Positions 1 to 5,932 of a stretch of 7,458 nucleotides of DNA are shown piece by piece (within the stretch, counting starts at the first letter, position 1; each line of letters begins with the position of its first letter). The stretch spans positions 1-7,458 of the forward strand of contig DATFXR010000174.1 of the NCBI GenBank assembly GCA_035315685.1, written 5' to 3'. The DNA comes from QHWK01 sp035315685 (GTDB lineage Bacteria > Acidobacteriota > Vicinamibacteria > Vicinamibacterales > CAVVIG01). Below the pieces are notes generated by a model. The model saw nothing but the letters and a program-made list of their open reading frames with translations, did not search any database and was not told the origin of the DNA. The position numbers and the translations under genes were made by a program.

Positions 1-24
1 TGTCTCAGTCGCGCCGTCTGGCTC

Positions 25-30
25 TATAAT
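25..30 (+). promoter_or_regulatory. Candidate -10 box of the DUF1326-like gene
   Basis: TATAAT, a perfect match to the sigma-70 -10 consensus, lies 20 bp before the ATG at 51. Transcription would start near 36-38 and leave a leader of about 14 bases. No convincing TTGACA-like -35 box is visible at the usual spacing, and the window begins where it would lie, so the call rests on the -10 box and its position. Confidence 0.5.
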
Positions 31-38
31 CTGGTTTC

Positions 39-43
39 AGAGG
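39..43 (+). promoter_or_regulatory. Ribosome binding site, AGAGG
   Basis: AGAGG sits 7 bases before the ATG at 51 and partly matches the anti-Shine-Dalgarno sequence. It supports that start codon, which also begins a clean signal peptide. Confidence 0.5.
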
Positions 44-50
44 TTTCAGA

Positions 51-710
51 ATGACGCGAGTCCTCCTCGTCCTTGCTCTCGCCGCTCTCGCGGCGTCGCC
101 GATACTGGCCGGCGGCAAGGGGTCGGTCACGGGCGCCTACGTCGAAGCGCGCACCGCCGAGGTCTTCACCGGCGGCTGCATCATGAACAGCGAAGCCGAA
201 ACGATGGGGAAGCAGGCGCTGCTCGCCTGGAAGGTGGACAAGGGCAGCTTCAACGGCATCGCGATCGACGGCCTCTCCGTCGTCGCCGCGCTCGCGGGCG
301 ACAGGAACCTCGGCATGCTGGAGATGGGCGGCGACAAACCGGCTGTCCGCTCGGCGCTCTACGTCGATCAGCGCGCGAACGGCGCGCAGCAGATCGCGCT
401 CGTCGCGATGGCAAACGAACTGTCGAACGGCCTCGTCGGCACGATCGTCGAGGTGACGCCCGCGCCGATCCAGTTCGCCGATCACGGCAGCGAGATCGTC
501 GTCACCGCGGGTCCGGCGTCTCTCGATGTCAACAAGCACCTGACGCACGATCCCACGTGCGGCGCGATGCAGTGGTTCCATCCGTTCTCGACCGTCGACG
601 CTGCGACAATCGGCGTCGCTGCGGAGCACGTGTTCTCGGGCAGCGTGCTCGGCACGAAGTGGAGCGATCCGAACAAGCGCTCGGCGTTCTTCGGGACGTT
701 CACTTACTGA
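51..710 (+). CDS. Secreted DUF1326-like protein
   Basis: This 219-residue protein has a typical signal peptide: Arg3, a hydrophobic stretch at about 4-19 and an ILA-GG cleavage site near residue 20. It should therefore be exported. The body resembles the DUF1326 family: VTGAYVEA at 26-33, the LLAWKVDKGSFNGIAIDGL block at 57-75, ALYVDQRA at 102-109, and a late WSDPNKRSAFFGTFTY block at 204-219. DUF1326 has no established function. Many members carry a CxxxCxC-type cysteine cluster near the N-terminus; here only Cys43 (TGGC) remains, with a second Cys170 (PTCG) that could pair with it or bind a metal. The length is normal for the family. The gene stands alone with its own TATAAT box, and a GC-rich palindromic element follows the stop. 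The family call comes from remembered sequence pattern and the function is unknown. Confidence 0.72.
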   Translation: MTRVLLVLALAALAASPILAGGKGSVTGAYVEARTAEVFTGGCIMNSEAETMGKQALLAWKVDKGSFNGIAIDGLSVVAALAGDRNLGMLEMGGDKPAVRSALYVDQRANGAQQIALVAMANELSNGLVGTIVEVTPAPIQFADHGSEIVVTAGPASLDVNKHLTHDPTCGAMQWFHPFSTVDAATIGVAAEHVFSGSVLGTKWSDPNKRSAFFGTFTY

Positions 711-735
711 CCTTGCCGGTCGGATGGGACCGATA

Positions 736-792
736 GGCCCGTGGGCTGGGTAGGGCAGGACCGATCGGTCCGGGCCACCCACCCTGTGGGCC
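736..792. repeat. GC-rich palindromic element (family A)
   Basis: The spacer between the DUF1326-like gene and the SDR gene holds a perfect 14-bp palindrome, GGACCGATCGGTCC, at 758-771. Weaker arms flank it: GGCCC at 736-740 faces GGGCC at 788-792, and TGGGT at 747-751 faces ACCCA at 777-781. A degenerate copy of the half-site, GGACCGATAGGCCC, lies just upstream at 727-740. It may act as a terminator for the upstream gene or be a dispersed repeat; no U-tract follows it. Confidence 0.6.
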
Positions 793-813
793 CACACTCC
801 CACACACCTCTCT

Positions 814-1554
814 GTGGATCTCACTGACACTGTCGCCCTGATCACCGGCGCCAAACGCATCGGCGCCGTCGTGGGCCGCGAGCTTGCGGTACGCGGGGCG
901 CACGTCGCATTCAGCTACGCGCGATCCAAGGCCGAGGCTGATGCCGCCGCCAGCGCGGTGCGGGCACTCGAACGCCGCGCGGCAACGTTCCAGGCGGACC
1001 TGTCGAAGCCCGATCAGGCGACGGCGCTCGTCGACGCGGCGGCCGCCAGCCTCGGGCGACTCGACATCCTGATCAACATGGCGTCGGTGTACAAGCAGCG
1101 TTCCTTCGACGACCTCACCGTCGTCGACTGGAGCGCCGTCCTCGACGTCGATCTCCGCGGCGCATTCCTGTGCTCGCACGCGGCGGTGCCGCACATGCGC
1201 CGGCAGGGAGGCGGCCGCATCATCAGTTTCAGCGACTGGATCGCACGCAGCGGCCGGCCGCGCTATCTCGGCTACCTGCCGTACTACGTCGCGAAGGCCG
1301 GCATTGTCGCGCTCACGGAGGCGCTCGCGGCGGAGCTGGCGGCCGACAACATCCTCGTGAACGCGATCGCGCCGGGACCGATCGTCGCGCCGCCCGGAAC
1401 CTCGGAAGAGGAGGCCAGAGCGGTCGAGGATGCGACACCGCTCGGACGGTGGGGCGGCGAGATCGAGATCGCGAAGGCCGTGGTGGGATTGCTCGACAGC
1501 GATTTCATCACTGGCGAAACAGTCCGCGTCGACGGTGGCCGGCACCTACGATAG
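814..1554 (+). CDS. Short-chain dehydrogenase/reductase, pteridine-reductase-like
   Basis: This 246-residue classical SDR should be a cytosolic NAD(P)H-dependent oxidoreductase with a Rossmann fold. Visible motifs are the cofactor loop TGAKRIG at 11-17, NMAS at 88-91 (usually NNAG), Tyr157 and Lys161 in PYYVAK, PG at 187-188, and the C-terminal ITGETVRVDGG at 232-242. The shortened TGAKRIG glycine loop and Asp141 in SFSDW, lying where pteridine reductases keep a catalytic Asp, recall the PTR1/FolM group. Ser140 could alternatively serve as the usual SDR serine. The start is GTG, with no Shine-Dalgarno sequence, chosen because MDLTDTVALITG is a normal SDR opening. Its TAG stop lies at the edge of the AGTCGTCAG hairpin. 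The substrate is unknown; a 3-oxoacyl or sugar alcohol dehydrogenase is possible. Confidence 0.85.
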   Translation: MDLTDTVALITGAKRIGAVVGRELAVRGAHVAFSYARSKAEADAAASAVRALERRAATFQADLSKPDQATALVDAAAASLGRLDILINMASVYKQRSFDDLTVVDWSAVLDVDLRGAFLCSHAAVPHMRRQGGGRIISFSDWIARSGRPRYLGYLPYYVAKAGIVALTEALAAELAADNILVNAIAPGPIVAPPGTSEEEARAVEDATPLGRWGGEIEIAKAVVGLLDSDFITGETVRVDGGRHLR

Positions 1555-1654
1555 TCGTCAGGCGTCAGTCGTCAGTCATCAGTCAGTCGCAAGTCGTCGC
1601 CCGGAGTGACTAACGACTTTCGACTATCGACTGATGACTAGCTTGCTGACGACT
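1553..1654. repeat. AGTCGTCAG inverted-repeat element (family B)
   Basis: This is an imperfect hairpin of about 102 bp. Terminal arms AGTCGTCAG (1553-1561) and CTGACGACT (1646-1654) are perfect complements. Inside, AGTCATCAGTC (1574-1584) faces GACTGATGACT (1629-1639), and AAGTCGT (1591-1597) faces ACGACTT (1613-1619). The element lies between two convergent genes and overlaps both stop codons: the SDR TAG at 1552-1554 and the aminotransferase TAG at 1610-1612 (minus strand). It could serve as a bidirectional terminator. Each arm is built from degenerate tandem AGTC-type units. Confidence 0.75.
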
Positions 1655-2824
1655 GAACAGTTCCTGCATCGACGCCAGCGCGCCGTTCAATTCGCGGCGG
1701 TCCCGCGCGAAGCAGAAGCGTACATACCCTTCGCCGCCTGCGCCGAAGTCCACACCAGGCACGCAGCCAATCCGGCCGTTCCTGATCAGGAACTCGACCA
1801 TCCGCCACGACCGCGACGTCGTCCCGCGGGCGCCCGTCTCCCAGTCCGGATCGATTTTCAGAAAGGCGTAGAACGCGCCCGCTGGCGGGCGGCCCGAGAA
1901 CACGCCGGCGGCGTGTTCGCGGACACCGGCGTAGAAGAGATCGCGGCGCGCGCGCAGCTCGGTGCGGAACTGCGCGATGCAGTCCTGCGAGCCTTCGAGC
2001 GCGCCGATGCCGCCGAATTGCACCACGGACGCGACGTTGCTCGCCGTGTAGAAGAGGATCTTCTTCGCGCGGTCGCGGATCGTCGCGTCCTTGATCGCGA
2101 CGTATCCGAGGCGCAGCCCGGTCATCGCGTACGACTTGCTGAACGTGTAGAAGGGAATCGTCCGGCCGTACATCCCCGGCAGCGATGCCAGGCTGATCGG
2201 CTCGCCGTCGAACACCACGTCCTCGTACGCCTCGTCCGAGATCACCCAGAGATCGCGTTCGCGCGCGATCGCGGCGAGACGCTCGATGTCCTCGCGCATC
2301 AGCACGCCGCCGGTCGGGTTGTTCGGCGAGTTCACGTAGAGGCCGCGCGTCCTCGCCGTGATCTTCGACTCGAGATCCGCGAAGTCGGGACGCCAGCCGC
2401 GCTCTTCGACCAGGCGATAGCCGACCGGCACGCCCCGCGCGGCGAGGATGTTGCCCGCGGTCGGCGGCCACTCGGGATCGGGAATCAGCACTTCGTCACC
2501 CGGCTCGACGATCGCCATGCAGACGATGTAGAGGCCATGAATGCCGCCGTGCGTGACGAGCACGTCGTCGGCGTCGTCGACCGGGATGCTGTTGCGGGTG
2601 CGCAGCTTTTCGGCGATCAGCTCGCGCAGCCGAGGCACGCCGTTGGTCTGCAGATAGTGAGACTTGTTCTCCGCGATCGCGCGCGTCATCGCCGACTTCA
2701 CGGTGTCGGGTGCGTCGAAGCTGACGTCGCCCTGGTCGAGACGATACGGATCGGCAACGGAATACATCATGTCGCGGATGCGGATGATGCCGGAGAACGG
2801 TACCTGATCGAGATACGAAGCCAT
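1610..2824 (-). CDS. PLP-dependent aminotransferase, class I/II
   Basis: This 404-residue cytosolic enzyme belongs to the fold-type I aspartate-aminotransferase superfamily and transfers amino groups between an amino acid and a 2-oxo acid. Key features are Tyr57, NSPNNPTG at 165-172 with the pyridine-facing Asn169, SDEAY at 196-200 (Asp197 to PLP N1, Tyr200), the Schiff-base Lys230 in TFSKSYAMTGLRLGY, and Arg369 in GYVRFCFA for the substrate carboxylate. All key residues are present. I chose the internal ATG giving MASYLDQVPFSG; the frame stays open 16 codons further upstream (to 2872), but that stretch overlaps the intergenic repeat. No clear Shine-Dalgarno sequence precedes it. The last 14 residues, SRQQASHQSIVESR, are encoded by the right arm of the AGTCGTCAG hairpin, so the native C-terminus probably ended near residue 390. 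Substrate specificity cannot be read from the sequence. Confidence 0.9.
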   Translation of the reverse strand: MASYLDQVPFSGIIRIRDMMYSVADPYRLDQGDVSFDAPDTVKSAMTRAIAENKSHYLQTNGVPRLRELIAEKLRTRNSIPVDDADDVLVTHGGIHGLYIVCMAIVEPGDEVLIPDPEWPPTAGNILAARGVPVGYRLVEERGWRPDFADLESKITARTRGLYVNSPNNPTGGVLMREDIERLAAIARERDLWVISDEAYEDVVFDGEPISLASLPGMYGRTIPFYTFSKSYAMTGLRLGYVAIKDATIRDRAKKILFYTASNVASVVQFGGIGALEGSQDCIAQFRTELRARRDLFYAGVREHAAGVFSGRPPAGAFYAFLKIDPDWETGARGTTSRSWRMVEFLIRNGRIGCVPGVDFGAGGEGYVRFCFARDRRELNGALASMQELFSRQQASHQSIVESR

Positions 2825-2856
2825 GATGCCAGCGTACCGCCAAACCCCACGATTCT

Positions 2857-2932
2857 GGAAACCGCGGAGCATGCCGAGAACGCAGAGTCTCTTTGTACAA
2901 GAAATCTCTGCGGTCTCCGCGGTTGCCTTTCC
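2857..2932. repeat. CTCTGCGGT hairpin, copy 1 (family C)
   Basis: A hairpin of 76 bp lies in the 124-bp gap between the serine hydrolase stop and the aminotransferase start, both on the minus strand. ACCGCGGAG on the left pairs with CTCCGCGGT on the right, and an inner GCAGAG pairs with CTCTGC. The outer ends GGAAA and TTTCC also match, apart from a four-base insertion in the right arm. The loop contains TCTCTTTGT (2888-2896), also found in copy 2. It may terminate the upstream operon. Confidence 0.75.
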
Positions 2933-2948
2933 GTCGGCGGTCTTTGCT

Positions 2949-3950
2949 CTACTGGCGGTAGGCGAAGTAATCCGCGACGTCTTTCGCCACCAGGCCGATG
3001 GCGTTCTCGAGCATTTCGCCCGAACCGAAGTGGTTGCCCGTGAAGATGCTGACGACGATCGTCCGGCCGTCGGCCTCGAGCACGCCGACGTCGTCGCCGA
3101 CGTAGGGGAGAAAGTCTCCGGTCTTGTGCGGGATGGTATAGCCGGTGAGGTAACGCGGGATGCGTGTGCGATAGAGCTGGCCGCGCATGATCCTGAGCAT
3201 CAGGGCGGAGGACTCCTTGTCGACGAGCATGCCGCGCTCCATCATCTCGAGGAGCCGTCCCATTTCGCGCGGCGTCGACAGGCCGAACGGATACTTGCCC
3301 TCGCGATAGAACTGCTCGGTCGTCGGTGCGGAGCGCAGCTGCGGAAACCATTTCGACGGCACGTTCATCGCACGCGTCTTCTGCAGCCCCATCGCTTGCA
3401 TGCGCGCATTGACCGCATCGGGACCGCCGACCATCCGGTACAGGACCTCGGTGGCGGTGTTGTCCGACACGATGATCATCATCGTGATCAGATCCTTGAC
3501 GGTCATCACCGCGCCCGGATCGAGGCGCTGGATCGTTCCGGTTCCGGGCTGCGAATCGGCCTGCGCGAAGGTGTACTGGTCGGTCAGCTTGAACTTGCCT
3601 GCCTTGATCTGCTCGAGCGTTTCGATCATCAACGGGATCTTGATCGTGCTCATCGTCTCCATCTGACGATCGGCATCGATCGCGATCTCCTGACCGGTCT
3701 CGAGCGACTTCACGTAGATGCCCCACGTCGCGTTCACGCTCTTCGTCGTGCGCTCGATCGACGCCTGCAGCCGCTGTACCGGCGACTGCGGCTGCCCCGC
3801 GTCAAGTGTGACTCCCGCGATCGACAGCAGCCCGAGCGCCACGGAAAGCAACCGCAGAGCGCGCAGAGCGTAATTCTCTTTGTTGTTCTCTGCGGTCTCT
3901 GCGGTCTCTGCGGTCTCTGCGGTTGCTTTCCCCCGCGTGCTCGGGTTCAT
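2949..3950 (-). CDS. Class A beta-lactamase-like serine hydrolase
   Basis: This 333-residue exported protein belongs to the penicillin-binding/beta-lactamase fold (beta-lactamase2-like). The catalytic motifs are Ser101-x-x-Lys104 (STIK), Ser162-Asp-Asn164 (SDN) and Lys276-Thr-Gly278 (KTG). The omega-loop ExxLN motif that supplies the deacylating Glu of true class A enzymes is not apparent between about 190 and 225, so lactamase activity is doubtful; an esterase or peptidase role is possible. A hydrophobic signal-peptide core lies at about 34-50. The start is supported by an ATGA overlap with the upstream MTHFR-like gene and by GGGAG 7 bases before it. Residues 7-36, including four Thr-Ala-Glu repeats, are encoded by a complete family C hairpin, giving an unusually long n-region. 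A shorter protein begun downstream is possible, but I see no good alternative ATG before the signal core. Confidence 0.82.
   Translation of the reverse strand: MNPSTRGKATAETAETAETAENNKENYALRALRLLSVALGLLSIAGVTLDAGQPQSPVQRLQASIERTTKSVNATWGIYVKSLETGQEIAIDADRQMETMSTIKIPLMIETLEQIKAGKFKLTDQYTFAQADSQPGTGTIQRLDPGAVMTVKDLITMMIIVSDNTATEVLYRMVGGPDAVNARMQAMGLQKTRAMNVPSKWFPQLRSAPTTEQFYREGKYPFGLSTPREMGRLLEMMERGMLVDKESSALMLRIMRGQLYRTRIPRYLTGYTIPHKTGDFLPYVGDDVGVLEADGRTIVVSIFTGNHFGSGEMLENAIGLVAKDVADYFAYRQ
3843..3931. repeat. CTCTGCGGT hairpin, copy 2, inside a coding region (family C)
   Basis: The perfect 17-bp arms GGAAAGCAACCGCAGAG (3843-3859) and CTCTGCGGTTGCTTTCC (3915-3931) enclose a spacer that includes three of four exact tandem CTCTGCGGT units (all four span 3888-3923) and TCTCTTTGT (3875-3883). 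Read on the minus strand, the 9-bp unit encodes Thr-Ala-Glu, so changes in unit number keep the frame. The element encodes residues 7-36 of the serine hydrolase. Confidence 0.88.
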
Positions 3951-4798
3951 GCGGTCACTCCCACTTTCTCCACAATCGTGGTGAGCACCTGCTGGGCACG
4001 GCCGATTGGCAGATTGCTGATGTAGAAGTGGCGGGCGCCTGTGTCGATCAGCGCGCGGATCGTGCGGGCGCAGACTTCTTCCGGTGTCGCGCCGGCGGCA
4101 AAGTCGCGCGTCAGCCCGTCGATCGGCACCGGCAGAAAGCCTTGCAGCGTCTGCAGCGTCCGCGGGTTGGCGCTGCGGTAGAAGAACACGCCGAACATGC
4201 CCGGCAGCGTCAGGCCGCGCCGCGCCGCAGCGCTCGTGAACCGCGCGACCTTGTCGGCGTCGTGATGGCTGACGACCTGGGTCAGGAAGAACTCGGCGCA
4301 CAGCTCGGCGTCGGTGAGGAAGTCAACCTGCCGCTCCGGATCGGCGTGCGGGTTTGCCCAACCGCCCATCGTCAGCGTGCGGTCGCGCTCGCGCAGCATC
4401 CGGCGCAATTGCCAGGCGTGCGCGACCGAGCGCGGCCGACCGACGCTCTTGTCGCCGCCGAGGACGACCAGCGCCGGAAAGCCGTGCTGACGCGCGCGCT
4501 CCGCGTACGACAGGCAGTACTCGAGCGAGTGCTTCGACGTCAGAAACGGCACGATCCGCTCGCGCGGCACGTCCTTGCCGAGATTGATGACCAGGTGCCG
4601 CAGGTTGTCTTCCTCGTCTGCGCCGACTGCACTGTCGGTGAGGAACACGAAGGTGTCCTGGCGCGTCAGACGCCGTACAGCGTGATACGTGTCGATCCAG
4701 GCATCCATCCCTTCAGCGCGGGCCAGTTCCGCACGCGGCGGACGGAGCTCGGCCGCGAGGACCGACGAGTTCGAGCGGAGCGCCGACAACAGATCCAT
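3947..4798 (-). CDS. Methylenetetrahydrofolate reductase-like TIM-barrel protein
   Basis: This 283-residue cytosolic protein resembles the MetF/MTHFR family, FAD enzymes that interconvert 5,10-methylene- and 5-methyl-tetrahydrofolate. Matching points are Glu17 in AAELRPP (catalytic Glu of the first strand), Asp116 in VVLGGDKS (the folate-contacting Asp region), PHADPE at 150-155 (like the Pro-His/Glu segment after the flavin site), Gln174 in FFLTQ, and LPVP at 222-225. The whole is divergent: the usual RGD and ITQxFFD motifs are changed to GGDKS and LTQVVSHHD. It could be a paralogue with another substrate rather than the housekeeping MetF. I start it at the ATG giving MDLLSALRSN, because translation further upstream overlaps the divergent PLP enzyme and is low-complexity Arg-rich. 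It is the first gene of a two-gene operon, overlapping the serine hydrolase by ATGA. Confidence 0.72.
   Translation of the reverse strand: MDLLSALRSNSSVLAAELRPPRAELARAEGMDAWIDTYHAVRRLTRQDTFVFLTDSAVGADEEDNLRHLVINLGKDVPRERIVPFLTSKHSLEYCLSYAERARQHGFPALVVLGGDKSVGRPRSVAHAWQLRRMLRERDRTLTMGGWANPHADPERQVDFLTDAELCAEFFLTQVVSHHDADKVARFTSAAARRGLTLPGMFGVFFYRSANPRTLQTLQGFLPVPIDGLTRDFAAGATPEEVCARTIRALIDTGARHFYISNLPIGRAQQVLTTIVEKVGVTA
3958..3962 (-). promoter_or_regulatory. Ribosome binding site, GGGAG, of the serine hydrolase
   Basis: On the minus strand GGGAG lies 7 bases before the ATG at 3950, inside the last codons of the MTHFR-like gene. Together with the ATGA overlap it fixes the serine hydrolase start upstream of the embedded repeat. 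Confidence 0.6.
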
Positions 4799-4831
4799 GC
4801 AGCGTGACTCGGGACTTAATATACCGTGCCG
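4799..4831. promoter_or_regulatory. Candidate divergent promoter
   Basis: The spacer between the MTHFR-like and PLP-enzyme starts is only 27 bp (33 if the second start codon of the plus gene is used). Its only AT-rich patch is TTAATATA at 4815-4822. It can be read as a -10 box in both directions: TAATAT on the plus strand and TATATT on the minus strand. On the plus strand the start site would fall on or beside the start codon, implying a leaderless mRNA. On the minus strand the leader would be about a dozen bases and lacks a Shine-Dalgarno sequence. The -35 elements are not recognisable. Confidence 0.4.
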
Positions 4832-5824
4832 ATGACGCCCTCCGCGCTGCGCGAGGCGATCGGGCGGTTTCCGTCGCTGCCGCTGGTCGCCGTGCCGACG
4901 CTCGTCGAGCCGCTGCCGCGGCTGCGTGAGGCGCTCGGCGGCGGCCCGCGCCTGCTCATCAAGCGCGATGATGCGATTGCGTTCGGGTTCGGCGGCAACA
5001 AGGTCCGCAAGCTCGCGCTGGTGGCGGCACACGCGCAGGCGGACGGTGCGGACACCCTGATCACGGCGGGTGGCGTTCAGTCCAATCACGCGCGCGCGAC
5101 GGCTGCCGCCGCCGCGCGGCTCGGCATGCGCGCCGTGCTGGTCGCAAACGGCTCGGCGCCCGAACCGCCGACCGCGAATGCGCTGCTCGATCGCCTGCTC
5201 GGCGCCGAGATCGTGTATGTCGATTCACGCGATCAGCGCGCGCCGAAGATGGACGAAGTCGCCTCGCGGCTGCGTCGCGAGGGTCGCCGGCCGTTCACGA
5301 TTCCGGTTGGTGCGTCAACGCCGCTCGGCGCACTCGGCTACGTGCTCGCCGTCGCGGAGCTCGTCGAGCAGATTCCGCCGCCCGACGTGGTCATCCATGC
5401 GACTTCGTCGGGAGGAACGCAGGCGGGACTCGTCGCCGGCTGTCAGCTGCTGGGACTGCCGACGCGCGTCGTCGGGATCAGCGCGGACGAATCGGCTGCG
5501 GCGCTCGAGTCGACGATCGCGACGATCGTCGGGGGGGTTGGTGATTTGATCGGCGGACCCTCAGCGGTCGCGCGAGGGCGCCAGCTGAGCGACGACGCGA
5601 TCAAAGTCGACGACTCGTTCGTCGGCGAGGGTTATGGCTTTCCGACCGCCGCGTCGCGCGAAGCGATCGATCTGGCGGCACGCTGCGAAGCGATCTTTCT
5701 CGATCCCACCTACACCGCGAAGGCGATGGCCGGTCTGATCGCGTCTGTTCGCGACGGGCGGTTCACCGAGAGCGAGACGGTTCTCTTCTGGCATACCGGC
5801 GGGCAGGTTGGACTGTTCGCGTGA
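4826..5824 (+). CDS. D-cysteine desulfhydrase / ACC deaminase-family PLP enzyme
   Basis: This 332-residue cytosolic enzyme has the tryptophan-synthase-beta fold (fold type II) and matches the D-cysteine desulfhydrase/1-aminocyclopropane-1-carboxylate deaminase family along its length. Lys59 in FGGNKVRKL is the PLP lysine. QSNHAR at 85-90 holds Ser86, the candidate proton-transfer residue. SSGGT at 194-198 is the phosphate-binding loop, Tyr270 (EGYG) and Tyr296 (DPTYTAKAM) line the substrate site, and FWHTGG at 321-326 is the C-terminal signature. D-cysteine desulfhydrases and ACC deaminases are not safely separated by eye; overall similarity to DcyD (IKRDD, TLITAGGVQSNH, DPTYTAKAMAGLI) makes desulfhydrase, releasing pyruvate, sulfide and ammonia, the better guess. 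The start is GTG at 4826 or ATG at 4832; neither has a Shine-Dalgarno sequence. Confidence 0.85.
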   Translation: MPMTPSALREAIGRFPSLPLVAVPTLVEPLPRLREALGGGPRLLIKRDDAIAFGFGGNKVRKLALVAAHAQADGADTLITAGGVQSNHARATAAAAARLGMRAVLVANGSAPEPPTANALLDRLLGAEIVYVDSRDQRAPKMDEVASRLRREGRRPFTIPVGASTPLGALGYVLAVAELVEQIPPPDVVIHATSSGGTQAGLVAGCQLLGLPTRVVGISADESAAALESTIATIVGGVGDLIGGPSAVARGRQLSDDAIKVDDSFVGEGYGFPTAASREAIDLAARCEAIFLDPTYTAKAMAGLIASVRDGRFTESETVLFWHTGGQVGLFA

Positions 5825-5849
5825 GCGGCGACGTCATTCGCGCAGTGGG

Positions 5850-5932
5850 AAAGCAACCGCAGAGTACGCAGAGAGCGCCGAGTAGTCTCTGAAGAAGCCC
5901 TCTGCGGTCTCCGCGGTCTCTGCGGTTGCTTT
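5850..5932. repeat. CTCTGCGGT hairpin, copy 3 (family C)
   Basis: The perfect 15-bp arms AAAGCAACCGCAGAG (5850-5864) and CTCTGCGGTTGCTTT (5918-5932) bound an 83-bp element that fills most of the gap between two convergent genes. The left arm has the same GGAAAGC outer sequence as copy 2 (GG at 5848-5849). Tandem CTCTGCGGT-like units precede the right arm. The TAA stop of the minus-strand helical protein (5931-5933) overlaps the right end by two bases. It could act as a bidirectional terminator. Confidence 0.85.

Noticed and set aside
24..860. Long minus-strand open frame over the DUF1326-like gene
   Set aside because: It is antisense to a clear family-like gene with signal peptide; its product is Arg/Asp/Glu-rich without motifs and crosses the intergenic palindrome.
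700..1545. 281-codon minus-strand open frame opposite the SDR gene
   Set aside because: The plus-strand SDR has all catalytic motifs; the antisense product is low-complexity and Arg-rich, as expected for GC-rich shadows.
1553..1654. Insertion sequence remnant with terminal inverted repeats
   Set aside because: There is no transposase fragment and no visible target duplication; a non-coding hairpin repeat explains it better.
1634..3043. 469-codon plus-strand open frame, longer than the aminotransferase
   Set aside because: It is antisense to a complete aminotransferase, runs through a family C hairpin, and is rich in Arg, Asp, His and Val with no recognisable domain.
3190..3350. Functional class A beta-lactamase (antibiotic resistance gene)
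   Set aside because: The fold and three motifs fit, but the omega-loop Glu/Asn motif is not visible, so I kept the broader serine hydrolase call.
3888..3923. CRISPR-like array of CTCTGCGGT units
   Set aside because: The units are 9 bp and directly adjacent, with no spacers, and they belong to a hairpin element.
2823..4025. 400-codon plus-strand open frame over the serine hydrolase
   Set aside because: It is antisense to SxxK, SDN and KTG motifs in correct order and spacing; it is open only because of high GC.
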